Assembly (NCBI GenBank): GCA_050951505.1
Contig: JBMNJE010000002.1
Span: 132,992-196,991, forward strand
Source: DUOA01 sp012839095
GTDB lineage: Bacteria > Bacillota > Clostridia > Caldicoprobacterales > DTU083
Direction: 5' to 3'
Length of the DNA stretch: 64,000 bases
This document shows, in pieces, positions 34,501 through 43,521 of this stretch. The notes below the pieces were generated by a model. It made no database searches and had not been told where the DNA came from. It saw nothing but the letters and a program-made list of their open reading frames with translations. Position 1 is the stretch's first letter; every line of letters begins with the position of its first letter. A program made the translations under genes and the position numbers.

Positions 34501-35252
34501 ATATTGCAACGCCGGTATTTGACGGTGCATCCGAAATAGACATTATGGACACCCTTGAACTGGCCGAGATGAGCCGGGACGGAAAGATGATCATATACGA
34601 CGGACGTACCGGTGAACCCTTTGACAGTCCGGTTACCGTTGGATATATGTACTTCCTCAAGCTTGCCCACCTGGTGGATGACAAGATTCATGCCCGTTCC
34701 ACCGGACCCTATTCACTGGTTACCCAGCAGCCCCTGGGCGGAAAAGCCCAGTTCGGCGGTCAGCGTTTCGGTGAGATGGAAGTGTGGGCCCTGGAAGCCT
34801 ACGGGGCAGCACATACCCTGCAGGAAATCCTGACGGTGAAATCCGACGACGTGGTAGGCAGGGTCAAAACCTACGAAGCCATCGTTAAGGGCGAAAACAT
34901 TCCGGAGCCGGGTGCCCCTGAAGCCTTTAAGGTCCTTATAAAGGAGCTTCAGAGTCTGGCACTGGATGTCAAGGTCATGAGTGAAGAGAAGGAAGAAATC
35001 GTTATCAGGGAAGTCATCGACGATGATATAGATGATCTGGATATTAACATAGAAGGCCGCGAAGATCGGGAGCAGCCGGAAGAGACCGATGAGTTTGAAG
35101 ACGATGATCTGGATTTCGATCTGGATGATATAGCAGTTATTCCCGGTTTGGATGATGACAGCGAGAGCAGCGTCGATGCTGAGGATACGGAGGATCTGCT
35201 TCCGGATCTGGACCTGGATGATGATTTTGTTGATGAAGACGATGAAGATTAA
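31509..35252 (+). CDS. rpoB: DNA-directed RNA polymerase subunit beta
   Basis: A 1247-residue beta subunit. The start [20 protein letters not shown] is typical of clostridial RpoB; ATG at 31509 has GGGGTGA at 8 nt, and earlier in-frame codons lack sites. Rifampicin-pocket region ([33 protein letters not shown]) looks wild-type. The flap, link and clamp-contact segments are present ([35 protein letters not shown]). The last 77 residues form an acidic tail, 42 of them Asp or Glu by my count. rpoC follows after 25 bp. Confidence 0.98.
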   Translation: [1247 protein letters not shown]

Positions 35253-35277
35253 AATACTTGGAAGGGAGCGATAGCCC

Positions 35278-38200
35278 TTGTTCGAGCTGAATAATTTGGA
35301 TGCCATACAAATAGGCCTGGCTTCTCCGGACAAGATTCGGGAATGGTCCCGTGGTGAGGTAAAAAAACCCGAAACAATTAATTACCGTACCTTAAAGCCT
35401 GAAAAAGACGGCTTGTTCTGTGAAAAAATCTTTGGACCCCAAAAGGATTGGGAGTGCCATTGTGGAAAATATAAGAGGGTGCGCTATAAAGGTATTATAT
35501 GCGACCGATGCGGTGTTGAGGTTACCCGGTCCAAGGTGAGACGGGAGCGAATGGGACACATAGAGCTGGCTGCGCCTGTATCCCATATCTGGTACTTTAA
35601 AGGGATTCCCAGCCGGATGGGACTCTTGCTGGACATGTCCCCCCGTTCCCTGGAAAAGATTCTGTATTTTGGTTCCTATGTTATCATCGATCCGGGTGAA
35701 ACACCTCTGGCTAAAAAACAGCTGCTGAGTGAAAAAGAATACAGGGAACACTATGAAAAATACGGAGATTCCTTCCGATGCGGCATGGGGGCCGAGGCAG
35801 TCAAGGAACTTTTACAAAACATTGATCTGGATGCCCTTTCCCGGGAACTGCGGGGGGAACTGAAAAACTCCACCGGTCAGAAACGGGTTCGGATTGTAAA
35901 ACGGCTGGAAGTGGTGGAAGCCTTCAAAAAATCCGGAAACCGTCCCGAACACATGATACTGGACGTAATCCCGGTTATCCCGCCGGAACTGCGTCCCATG
36001 GTACAACTGGACGGCGGCAGGTTTGCCACCTCCGATTTGAATGATCTTTACAGAAGAATCATAAATAGAAACAACAGGCTGAAGAGGCTGCTGGATCTGG
36101 GCGCTCCCGATATCATCGTGCGTAATGAGAAGCGGATGCTGCAGGAAGCGGTGGATGCCCTGATTGACAACGGAAGAAGAGGCCGGCCGGTAACCGGCCC
36201 CGGCAACCGCCCGCTGAAATCATTAAGTGATATGCTGAAGGGAAAACAGGGCCGTTTCCGTCAGAACCTGCTGGGAAAGCGGGTTGACTATTCCGGCCGT
36301 TCGGTCATTGTGGTAGGTCCGGAGCTTAAAATGTTTCAGTGCGGCCTGCCCAAGGAAATGGCACTGGAGCTTTTCAAGCCCTTTGTCATGAAGAGACTGG
36401 TGGAAACCGGCCAGGCCCATAACATTAAAAGCGCAAAGCGCATGGTGGAAAGGGTAAGGCCGGAGGTTTGGGACGTAGTGGAAGAAGTCATAAAAGAGCA
36501 TCCTGTGCTCTTAAACCGTGCACCTACCCTACATCGCCTGGGCATACAGGCCTTTGAACCGGTTCTGGTTGAAGGGCGGGCCCTGAAACTGCATCCCCTG
36601 GTCTGCCCTGCCTACAATGCCGACTTCGACGGCGACCAGATGGCGGTACACGTGCCCCTTTCAGTGGAAGCACAGGCTGAATCCAGATTCCTGATGCTGG
36701 CTGCCAATAATATACTGAAACCTCAGGACGGACGGCCCGTAGTTACCCCTACTCAGGATATGATTCTGGGCTGCTACTATCTGACCATAGAAAAACAGGG
36801 CATGAAGGGTGAAGGCAAGATATTTTCCAGCGCCGATGAAATCATAATGGCCTACAGCGAAGGTGTGATTGATCTTCATGCCAAGGTGAAACTCAGACAG
36901 GTCAGGGAAATAAACGGCGAAAGGGCTGCCCGCATCATAGAGGTAACGGCAGGCAGGGTTATCTTCAACGAAGCCGTTCCCCAGGATCTGGGATTCAAGG
37001 ATCGCAGCCATCCGGAGGAAATGTTCGAGCTGGAAATTGACACCACAGTTGATAAGAACGTGCTGGGGCAGATTGTGGACAGGTGCTTCCATAAATACGG
37101 CTCCACTGAAACATCCATAGTGCTTGATAAAATAAAAGATCTGGGATTCGAGTACGCCACCAAGGGAGCACTTACAGTCAGTGTATCCGACATGGTTGTT
37201 CCTGAGGAAAAGCAGGCCCTGCTGAACAAAGCGGATGAAGAAGTCCAGAAGATACATCATCAGTACCGCAGAGGCCTTATCTCCGATGACGAACGTTACG
37301 AAAGGGTAATTGACACCTGGAATGAGACTACCGAAGAGGTTACCAGGGCTCTCCGTCAGGCATGGGATGAATTCAATCCCGTTAACATGATGGCCACGTC
37401 CGGTTCCCGCGGAAGCATCAACCAGATCCGTCAGCTGGCAGGCATGAGGGGTCTGATGGCGAATCCGGCAGGAAAAATCATCGAGCTGCCCATCCGGGCC
37501 AACTTCCGTGAAGGTCTTACCGTTCTGGAGTTCTTTATCTCAACCCACGGTGCCAGAAAGGGTCTGGCGGATACGGCTCTGCGTACTGCCGACTCAGGTT
37601 ATCTGACCCGGCGTCTGGTGGATGTCAGTCAGGACGTTATCATCCGTTCGGAAGACTGCTTTGCCGGCAGCAACGAAAAGATCCGCGGCATAGTGGTTCA
37701 GGAAATCCGGGAAGACAATGAAGCAATTGAACCCCTGGCCGATCGCATCATTGGCCGGTATACGGCAGAACCTGTCATTCATCCTGAAACCGGCGAGGTA
37801 ATAATCGGTGAAAATCAGCTGATTACACCGGAAACAGGCAGGCAGATAATAGATGCAGGAATAGAGGAATGTCATATACGTTCCGTTCTGACCTGCAGGG
37901 AAGAACATGGAGTCTGCGCCAGGTGTTATGGCAGCAATCTTGCCACCGGCGGTGCGGTTAACATAGGTGAGGCAGTGGGAATCATTGCAGCCCAGTCCAT
38001 AGGTGAGCCGGGCACCCAGCTGACCATGAGAACCTTCCATACCGGCGGTATAGCCGGAGATGACATTACCCAGGGTTTGCCCAGGGTGGAGGAGCTCTTT
38101 GAAGCCAGAAAGCCCAAAGGGCTGGCCATTATCTCCGAAATATCCGGCCGGGTTACAATAAATGATCAGAAGAAGAAGAGAGAAGTTGTGGTAACCAATG

Positions 38201-38868
38201 ACAGTGAAGGGGAATCCAAGTCCTACCTGATTCCTTACGGTTCACGCATCAAGGTAACCGACGGTAAGATGGTGGAAGCCGGCGACGAGCTGACAGAAGG
38301 CTCCATCAACCCTCACGACATCCTGAAGATAAAGGGCGTCAAGGGCGTACAGGCCTATCTGCTGCAGGAGGTTCAGAAGGTTTACCGCCTGCAGGGCGTT
38401 GATATAAACGACAGACACATTGAGGTCATTATACGTCAGATGCTGCGCAAGGTCAGGGTGGAGGACGCAGGCGACACCGATCTCCTGCCCGGCAGCCTGG
38501 TTGACATCTTTGAATTCGACAGGGAAAACCAGCGTGTCATAGCAGAGGGAGGCATGCCTGCCCAGGCTAAGCGGGTGCTCCTGGGTATAACCAAGGCGTC
38601 CCTTGCCACCGAATCCTTCCTGTCGGCAGCTTCCTTCCAGGAGACTACAAGGGTGCTGACTGAAGCAGCCATTAAGGGCAAGAGCGACCCCCTGGTGGGA
38701 CTTAAGGAGAACGTAATTATAGGTAAACTGATTCCTGCAGGCACAGGCATGAGCCGCTACAGGAATATCGAGATTATGGCGGATGATCAGGAGGCAGATA
38801 TTCCGGAATCCCTGGATGAAGCCCTGGACCTGGAACTGCCTTCCGCAGGTGACCTGCTGGAAGTGTGA
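35278..38868 (+). CDS. rpoC: DNA-directed RNA polymerase subunit beta'
   Basis: A 1196-residue beta' subunit. N-terminal zinc finger CHCGKYKRVRYKGIICDRCG, catalytic NADFDGDQMAVHVP with the three magnesium-binding Asp, bridge helix/trigger loop region (EPGTQLTMRTFHTGG), and second zinc site with CREEHGVCARCYG. The TTG start at 35278 follows AAGGGAGCG at about 8 nt. The usual L7Ae-type ribosomal gene after rpoC in Firmicutes is missing. Confidence 0.98.
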   Translation: MFELNNLDAIQIGLASPDKIREWSRGEVKKPETINYRTLKPEKDGLFCEKIFGPQKDWECHCGKYKRVRYKGIICDRCGVEVTRSKVRRERMGHIELAAPVSHIWYFKGIPSRMGLLLDMSPRSLEKILYFGSYVIIDPGETPLAKKQLLSEKEYREHYEKYGDSFRCGMGAEAVKELLQNIDLDALSRELRGELKNSTGQKRVRIVKRLEVVEAFKKSGNRPEHMILDVIPVIPPELRPMVQLDGGRFATSDLNDLYRRIINRNNRLKRLLDLGAPDIIVRNEKRMLQEAVDALIDNGRRGRPVTGPGNRPLKSLSDMLKGKQGRFRQNLLGKRVDYSGRSVIVVGPELKMFQCGLPKEMALELFKPFVMKRLVETGQAHNIKSAKRMVERVRPEVWDVVEEVIKEHPVLLNRAPTLHRLGIQAFEPVLVEGRALKLHPLVCPAYNADFDGDQMAVHVPLSVEAQAESRFLMLAANNILKPQDGRPVVTPTQDMILGCYYLTIEKQGMKGEGKIFSSADEIIMAYSEGVIDLHAKVKLRQVREINGERAARIIEVTAGRVIFNEAVPQDLGFKDRSHPEEMFELEIDTTVDKNVLGQIVDRCFHKYGSTETSIVLDKIKDLGFEYATKGALTVSVSDMVVPEEKQALLNKADEEVQKIHHQYRRGLISDDERYERVIDTWNETTEEVTRALRQAWDEFNPVNMMATSGSRGSINQIRQLAGMRGLMANPAGKIIELPIRANFREGLTVLEFFISTHGARKGLADTALRTADSGYLTRRLVDVSQDVIIRSEDCFAGSNEKIRGIVVQEIREDNEAIEPLADRIIGRYTAEPVIHPETGEVIIGENQLITPETGRQIIDAGIEECHIRSVLTCREEHGVCARCYGSNLATGGAVNIGEAVGIIAAQSIGEPGTQLTMRTFHTGGIAGDDITQGLPRVEELFEARKPKGLAIISEISGRVTINDQKKKREVVVTNDSEGESKSYLIPYGSRIKVTDGKMVEAGDELTEGSINPHDILKIKGVKGVQAYLLQEVQKVYRLQGVDINDRHIEVIIRQMLRKVRVEDAGDTDLLPGSLVDIFEFDRENQRVIAEGGMPAQAKRVLLGITKASLATESFLSAASFQETTRVLTEAAIKGKSDPLVGLKENVIIGKLIPAGTGMSRYRNIEIMADDQEADIPESLDEALDLELPSAGDLLEV

Positions 38869-38886
38869 TAAAAGCGGGAATTTTTG

Positions 38887-38915
38887 TTGACAGCATAGGG
38901 ATGGAGTGCTAAAAT
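38887..38915 (+). promoter_or_regulatory. SigA-type promoter of the str operon
   Basis: TTGACA, 17-bp spacer, TAAAAT, 18 bp after rpoC. It would separate rpsL-rpsG-fusA-tuf from rpoBC. Confidence 0.88.
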
Positions 38916-38942
38916 ACTTAAGTGCGCTTATTTTAAACGAAG

Positions 38943-38995
38943 CAGGGATCTAAGGCCCGACAGCAGTCTACGGCTGCATGTCGGGCAGGTTCCTG
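38943..38995 (+). promoter_or_regulatory. Structured leader hairpin before rpsL
   Basis: In the 5' leader: inner stem GCCCGAC/GTCGGGC with GCAG/CTGC continuing after a small bulge, and an outer CAGGGA/TTCCTG stem. No T run follows, so it is not a terminator. Position fits a ribosomal protein (S7 or S12) autoregulatory site or an mRNA-stability element; this is inference. Confidence 0.5.
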
Positions 38996-39073
38996 ATTGT
39001 TGAGTATTGATATAACCGTACACATCAGGCTATCCCGGTCAGAATTGTATTTGTATTGAAAGGAGGTGGGAGA

Positions 39074-39448
39074 ATGCCAACAATCAGTCAATTAATCCGT
39101 AAAGGAAGAAAGTTGCAGGAGTACAAGTCAGCTGCACCTGCTCTTGATGAATCTCCACAGAAGCGTGGTGTATGCACAGCAGTAAGGACAACCACCCCTA
39201 AGAAACCCAATTCCGCCCTGAGAAAAATTGCCAGGGTCAGGTTGGTCAATGGTGCTGAAGTAACAGCCTATATACCGGGTATCGGCCACAACCTTCAGGA
39301 ACACTCCGTGGTCCTTATAAGGGGAGGCAGAATAAAAGACCTGCCCGGTGTACGTTATCATATAATCCGCGGAGCTCTGGACACTGCTGGTGTAGCCGGC
39401 AGAATGCAGGCCAGATCCAAATACGGAGCCAAGAAACCCAAGAAGTAA
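39074..39448 (+). CDS. rpsL: 30S ribosomal protein S12
   Basis: A 124-residue S12 at the decoding center. MPTISQLIRKGRKL opening, TPKKPNSALRKIARVRL with the streptomycin-linked Lys, and IPGIGHNLQEHSVVLIRGGR. ATG at 39074 follows AAAGGAGGTGGG. Lysines at the streptomycin-resistance positions appear wild-type. Confidence 0.97.
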   Translation: MPTISQLIRKGRKLQEYKSAAPALDESPQKRGVCTAVRTTTPKKPNSALRKIARVRLVNGAEVTAYIPGIGHNLQEHSVVLIRGGRIKDLPGVRYHIIRGALDTAGVAGRMQARSKYGAKKPKK

Positions 39449-39497
39449 GATTAAGCAGAGGCATTTGTGCCGTTATACCTTGAAAGGAGGGAAATGG

Positions 39498-39968
39498 ATG
39501 CCAAGAAAGGGTTATATAGAAAAGCGGGATGTACTTCCCGACCCCATATATGGCGATAAAATTGTTACCAAGCTGATCAACCAGGTAATGCTGGACGGAA
39601 AGCGGGGCACAGCTCAGAAAATCTGCTATGGAGCATTTGAACTGATAAAGGAAAGAACCGGTAAGGATCCCATGGAGGTTTTTGAGCAGGCACTGAACAA
39701 TATTATGCCTGTACTGGAGGTAAAAGCCAGAAGAGTAGGCGGTGCCACCTATCAGGTGCCCGTAGAGGTAAGGCCTGAAAGACGTCAGACCTTAGGGCTT
39801 CGCTGGTTGGTAAACTATGCGAATAACAGAGGGGAAAAGACCATGGTTCAGCGCCTGGCCGGTGAATTGATGGATGCTGCCAACAATACGGGCAATGCCG
39901 TCAAGAAGAAGGAAGATACCCACAGGATGGCTGAGGCTAATAAGGCTTTTGCCCATTACAGATGGTAA
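39498..39968 (+). CDS. rpsG: 30S ribosomal protein S7
   Basis: A 156-residue S7, primary binder of the 16S rRNA 3' domain near the E site. Opens MPRKGYIEKRDVLPDPIYGD and keeps the basic helices and the beta hairpin (RRVGGATYQVPVEVRPERRQ). ATG at 39498 follows AAAGGAGGGAA; earlier in-frame codons are upstream of the site. In str operons S7 is a known autoregulator. Confidence 0.97.
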   Translation: MPRKGYIEKRDVLPDPIYGDKIVTKLINQVMLDGKRGTAQKICYGAFELIKERTGKDPMEVFEQALNNIMPVLEVKARRVGGATYQVPVEVRPERRQTLGLRWLVNYANNRGEKTMVQRLAGELMDAANNTGNAVKKKEDTHRMAEANKAFAHYRW

Positions 39969-40057
39969 GAAAGAGGAAAAGAATTTTATTAAACAGGCTG
40001 AACTGGTGTTGGGGAACGGTAATTGGTTTGAACTTACAACTGAAAGGAGGTTAAGCA

Positions 40058-42124
40058 GTGCCTAGGCAATTTTCGCTGGAAAACACAAGAAACATCGGTA
40101 TCATGGCACATATTGATGCCGGTAAGACAACTACAACAGAGCGTATTTTGTTCTATACGGGCCGGGTGCACAAGCTGGGTGAAACCCATGAAGGCAATGC
40201 AACCATGGACTGGATGGAACAGGAGCAGGAACGTGGTATCACCATAACCTCGGCTGCTACCACCGCGCAATGGAAGGGACATCGTATCAACATTATTGAT
40301 ACGCCAGGGCACGTTGACTTTACCGTTGAAGTTGAACGCTCACTCCGCGTCCTCGATGGTTCAGTAGCCGTGTTTTGTGCAAAGGGTGGCGTTGAGCCCC
40401 AGTCAGAGACTGTCTGGCGGCAGGCGGATAAGTACCATGTACCGAGAATTGCATATATAAATAAGATGGATATTGTGGGTGCCGATTTCGAAAGAGTAGT
40501 AGGCATGATACGGGACAGGCTGTCTGCCAACCCCATTCCCATACAACTGCCCATTGGAAAGGAAGATACTTTCAAGGGCATAGTTGACCTTATCCATATG
40601 AAAGCTCATATTTACACTGATGATTTGGGCACTCACAGCGAGGTAACCGATATACCCGAAGATATGATAAGCATAGCGGAGGAATACCGGAACAAACTGC
40701 TGGAAAGTGTTGCTGAGTCCGATGAGGACCTGATGATAAAGTACCTGGAGGGTGAGGAACTCACCGTCGAGGAAATACACAGGGGAATCCGCAAGGCTAC
40801 CGTAAGCCTGGATATGGTACCTGTAACCTGCGGTTCATCATATAAGAACAAGGGCGTGCAGCTTCTGCTGGATGCAGTGGTGGAATACATGCCCTCACCT
40901 CTGGATGTACCTGCAATAAAGGGTAAGAGGCCGGATTCCGATGAGGAGACGGAAAGACACTCCTCCGATGAAGAACCCTTCTCTGCCCTGGCTTTCAAGA
41001 TCATGACCGACCCTTACGTGGGAAAACTGGCATTCTTCCGTGTTTATTCCGGAGTACTTAAGACCGGTTCTTATGTATACAACCCTGTAAAGAACAAGAG
41101 GGAAAGAATCGGCAGAATTCTGCTGATGCATGCCAATCACAGGGAAGAGGTCAAGGAGGTCTATGCCGGCGATATCGCCGCTGCTGTCGGCCTCAGGGAT
41201 ACCACCACAGGCGACACCTTGTGCGCAGAGGAAGATCCGGTTATTCTGGAGTCCATGGTATTCCCCGAACCGGTCATCCAGGTAGCCATTGAGCCCAGAA
41301 CCAAGGCAGGGCAGGAAAAAATGAGTGCCGCCCTGGTCAAACTGGCAGAGGAAGATCCTACCTTCCGTTCCTATACGGATCAGGAAACCGGCCAGACCAT
41401 AATCGCCGGTATGGGGGAACTGCATCTGGATATTATTGTTGATCGCATGCTGCGTGAATTTAAAGTGGAAGCCAACGTAGGAAAGCCCCAGGTGTCCTAC
41501 AGGGAGACCATAAAGAAGTCTGTCAGAAGTGAAGGAAGGTTTGTCCGACAATCCGGCGGGCGCGGCCAATACGGTCATGTATGGCTGGAGGTCGAACCTC
41601 TGGAACCCGGTTCCGGCTACGAATTTGTTAACAAAATTGTAGGCGGTGTGGTTCCCAGGGAATATATTCAGCCCGTTGACAACGGTATTAAGGAAGCACT
41701 GGAGAGCGGCATCCTGGGCGGCTATCCGGTAGTGGATATCCGGGCAACCTTAGTGGACGGCTCCTATCATGAAGTGGATTCTTCAGAAATGGCATTTAAG
41801 ATAGCCGGTTCCATGGCAGTTAAGGAAGCCATGAAAAAAGCGGATCCTACCCTTTTGGAGCCGGTAATGAAGGTGGAGGTAACCGTCCCTGATGAATACA
41901 TGGGGGACGTAATCGGAGACATCAACTCCCGCCGCGGCAGGATAGAAGGAATGGAACCCCAGGGGGGAGTCCAGGTCATCCACGCCTTTGTACCCCTGGC
42001 AGAAATGTTCGGTTATGCAACCGATCTGAGGTCCAGAACCCAGGGCCGGGGCGTATACGTAATGCAGCTGGCTCATTATGAAGAAGTTCCAAAGAATATA
42101 ATGGAAAAAATCATTGCACAATAG
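40058..42124 (+). CDS. fusA: Elongation factor G
   Basis: A 688-residue translocase GTPase with the five EF-G domains. G motifs: AHIDAGKTTTTERIL, RGITITSAATT, DTPGHVDFTVEVERSLRVLD, NKMD. Domain IV contains the RGGRGQYGHVWLE block. GTG start follows AAAGGAGG at 9 nt. tuf copy 2 follows after 50 bp. Confidence 0.97.
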   Translation: MPRQFSLENTRNIGIMAHIDAGKTTTTERILFYTGRVHKLGETHEGNATMDWMEQEQERGITITSAATTAQWKGHRINIIDTPGHVDFTVEVERSLRVLDGSVAVFCAKGGVEPQSETVWRQADKYHVPRIAYINKMDIVGADFERVVGMIRDRLSANPIPIQLPIGKEDTFKGIVDLIHMKAHIYTDDLGTHSEVTDIPEDMISIAEEYRNKLLESVAESDEDLMIKYLEGEELTVEEIHRGIRKATVSLDMVPVTCGSSYKNKGVQLLLDAVVEYMPSPLDVPAIKGKRPDSDEETERHSSDEEPFSALAFKIMTDPYVGKLAFFRVYSGVLKTGSYVYNPVKNKRERIGRILLMHANHREEVKEVYAGDIAAAVGLRDTTTGDTLCAEEDPVILESMVFPEPVIQVAIEPRTKAGQEKMSAALVKLAEEDPTFRSYTDQETGQTIIAGMGELHLDIIVDRMLREFKVEANVGKPQVSYRETIKKSVRSEGRFVRQSGGRGQYGHVWLEVEPLEPGSGYEFVNKIVGGVVPREYIQPVDNGIKEALESGILGGYPVVDIRATLVDGSYHEVDSSEMAFKIAGSMAVKEAMKKADPTLLEPVMKVEVTVPDEYMGDVIGDINSRRGRIEGMEPQGGVQVIHAFVPLAEMFGYATDLRSRTQGRGVYVMQLAHYEEVPKNIMEKIIAQ

Positions 42125-42174
42125 GACTATTGCGAAATAATTGAATTGCTTTAAGTTAAGGAGGATTATTAATC

Positions 42175-43386
42175 ATGGCAAAGGCAAAATTTGAAAGAAC
42201 CAAGCCCCATGTCAACGTAGGAACCATAGGGCACGTTGACCACGGCAAGACCACACTGACGGCGGCAATAACCACCATCATGGCCCAGTTTGGCAGAGCC
42301 CAGGCCACCAAGTATGATGAGATTGACAAGGCGCCGGAAGAGAAGGAAAGAGGAATAACCATCAATACCTCCCACGTGGAGTATGAGACTGAGAACCGCC
42401 ACTATGCGCACGTTGACTGTCCCGGACACGCCGACTATGTAAAGAATATGATCACCGGTGCAGCGCAGATGGACGGAGCCATCCTGGTAGTATCCGCAGC
42501 AGACGGCCCCATGCCTCAGACCCGGGAGCATATCCTGCTGGCCCGTCAGGTAGGTGTACCCTACATTGTAGTATTCATGAACAAGACCGACATGGTAGAC
42601 GACGAAGAACTGCTGGAACTGGTTGAGCTGGAAGTAAGAGAGCTTCTGAGCGAGTACGAGTTCCCCGGCGACGACATTCCGGTTATCAGAGGTTCAGCTC
42701 TTAAGGCACTGGAAGCATCCCAGAGCGGAGTTGATGTAGCTTCTGATCCCTGGTGCAAGCCCATCTTCGAGCTGATGGAAGCGGTAGATGCATACGTACC
42801 GACTCCTGAGCGCGATACCGATAAGCCCTTCCTGATGCCCGTAGAGGACGTATTCTCCATAACCGGCCGCGGCACGGTTGCCACCGGCAGAGTAGAGAGA
42901 GGAACCGTCAAGGTATCAGACACAGTAGAGATAGTAGGACTTGCAGACGAGTCCAGAAGCACCGTAGTAACCGGTGTTGAGATGTTCCGGAAGATGCTGG
43001 ATTCCGCAGTGGCCGGCGATAATATCGGTGCACTTCTCCGCGGCGTACAGAGGACTGAAATCGAGCGCGGCCAGGTATTGGCCAAGCCCGGCAGCATCAA
43101 GCCCCATACCCATTTCAGATCCGAGGTCTACGTACTGACCAAGGAAGAGGGCGGACGTCACACCCCCTTCTTCAACGGCTACAGACCCCAGTTTTACTTC
43201 CGTACAACGGACGTAACAGGCGTTATTGAGCTTCCTGAGGGAGTTGAGATGGTAATGCCCGGAGACAACATCCAGATGACCATCAAGCTTATCACCCCCA
43301 TCGCCATAGAGGAAGGCCTGCGCTTCGCAATCCGTGAAGGCGGAAGAACAGTGGGAGCCGGTGTTGTTGCCTCTATCGTAGAGTAG
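42175..43386 (+). CDS. tuf: Elongation factor Tu, copy 2
   Basis: A 403-residue EF-Tu, last gene of the str operon. Identical in DNA to the copy at 26248 from two bases before the ATG through 43307, then differing at five positions up to the stop (one changes Ile to Val). Flanks are unrelated. ATG follows AAGGAGGATTATTAATC. Followed by a hairpin terminator. Confidence 0.98.
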   Translation: MAKAKFERTKPHVNVGTIGHVDHGKTTLTAAITTIMAQFGRAQATKYDEIDKAPEEKERGITINTSHVEYETENRHYAHVDCPGHADYVKNMITGAAQMDGAILVVSAADGPMPQTREHILLARQVGVPYIVVFMNKTDMVDDEELLELVELEVRELLSEYEFPGDDIPVIRGSALKALEASQSGVDVASDPWCKPIFELMEAVDAYVPTPERDTDKPFLMPVEDVFSITGRGTVATGRVERGTVKVSDTVEIVGLADESRSTVVTGVEMFRKMLDSAVAGDNIGALLRGVQRTEIERGQVLAKPGSIKPHTHFRSEVYVLTKEEGGRHTPFFNGYRPQFYFRTTDVTGVIELPEGVEMVMPGDNIQMTIKLITPIAIEEGLRFAIREGGRTVGAGVVASIVE

Positions 43387-43402
43387 GATAAAAATGAAAG
43401 TT

Positions 43403-43436
43403 CACTATCCTTCAGCACTGCTGAAGGATAGTGATT
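43403..43436 (+). terminator. Terminator of the str operon
   Basis: 13-bp perfect stem CACTATCCTTCAG/CTGAAGGATAGTG with a 5-nt loop, followed by ATTTCAT; flanking ATGAAA/TTTCAT extends the pairing. The T tract is short. Confidence 0.75.
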
Positions 43437-43451
43437 TCATAAAAAAAATAC

Positions 43452-43480
43452 TTGATTTTATATTGGCTTTATTGTAATAT
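43452..43480 (+). promoter_or_regulatory. Probable SigA promoter of the S10-spc-alpha operon
   Basis: TTGATT, 17-bp spacer, TAATAT, about 240 bp before rpsJ and just after the str terminator. Confidence 0.65.
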
Positions 43481-43521
43481 TAAGTGGTTGTGTTACCACT
43501 GGGACACTAGGGATGAAGTAA

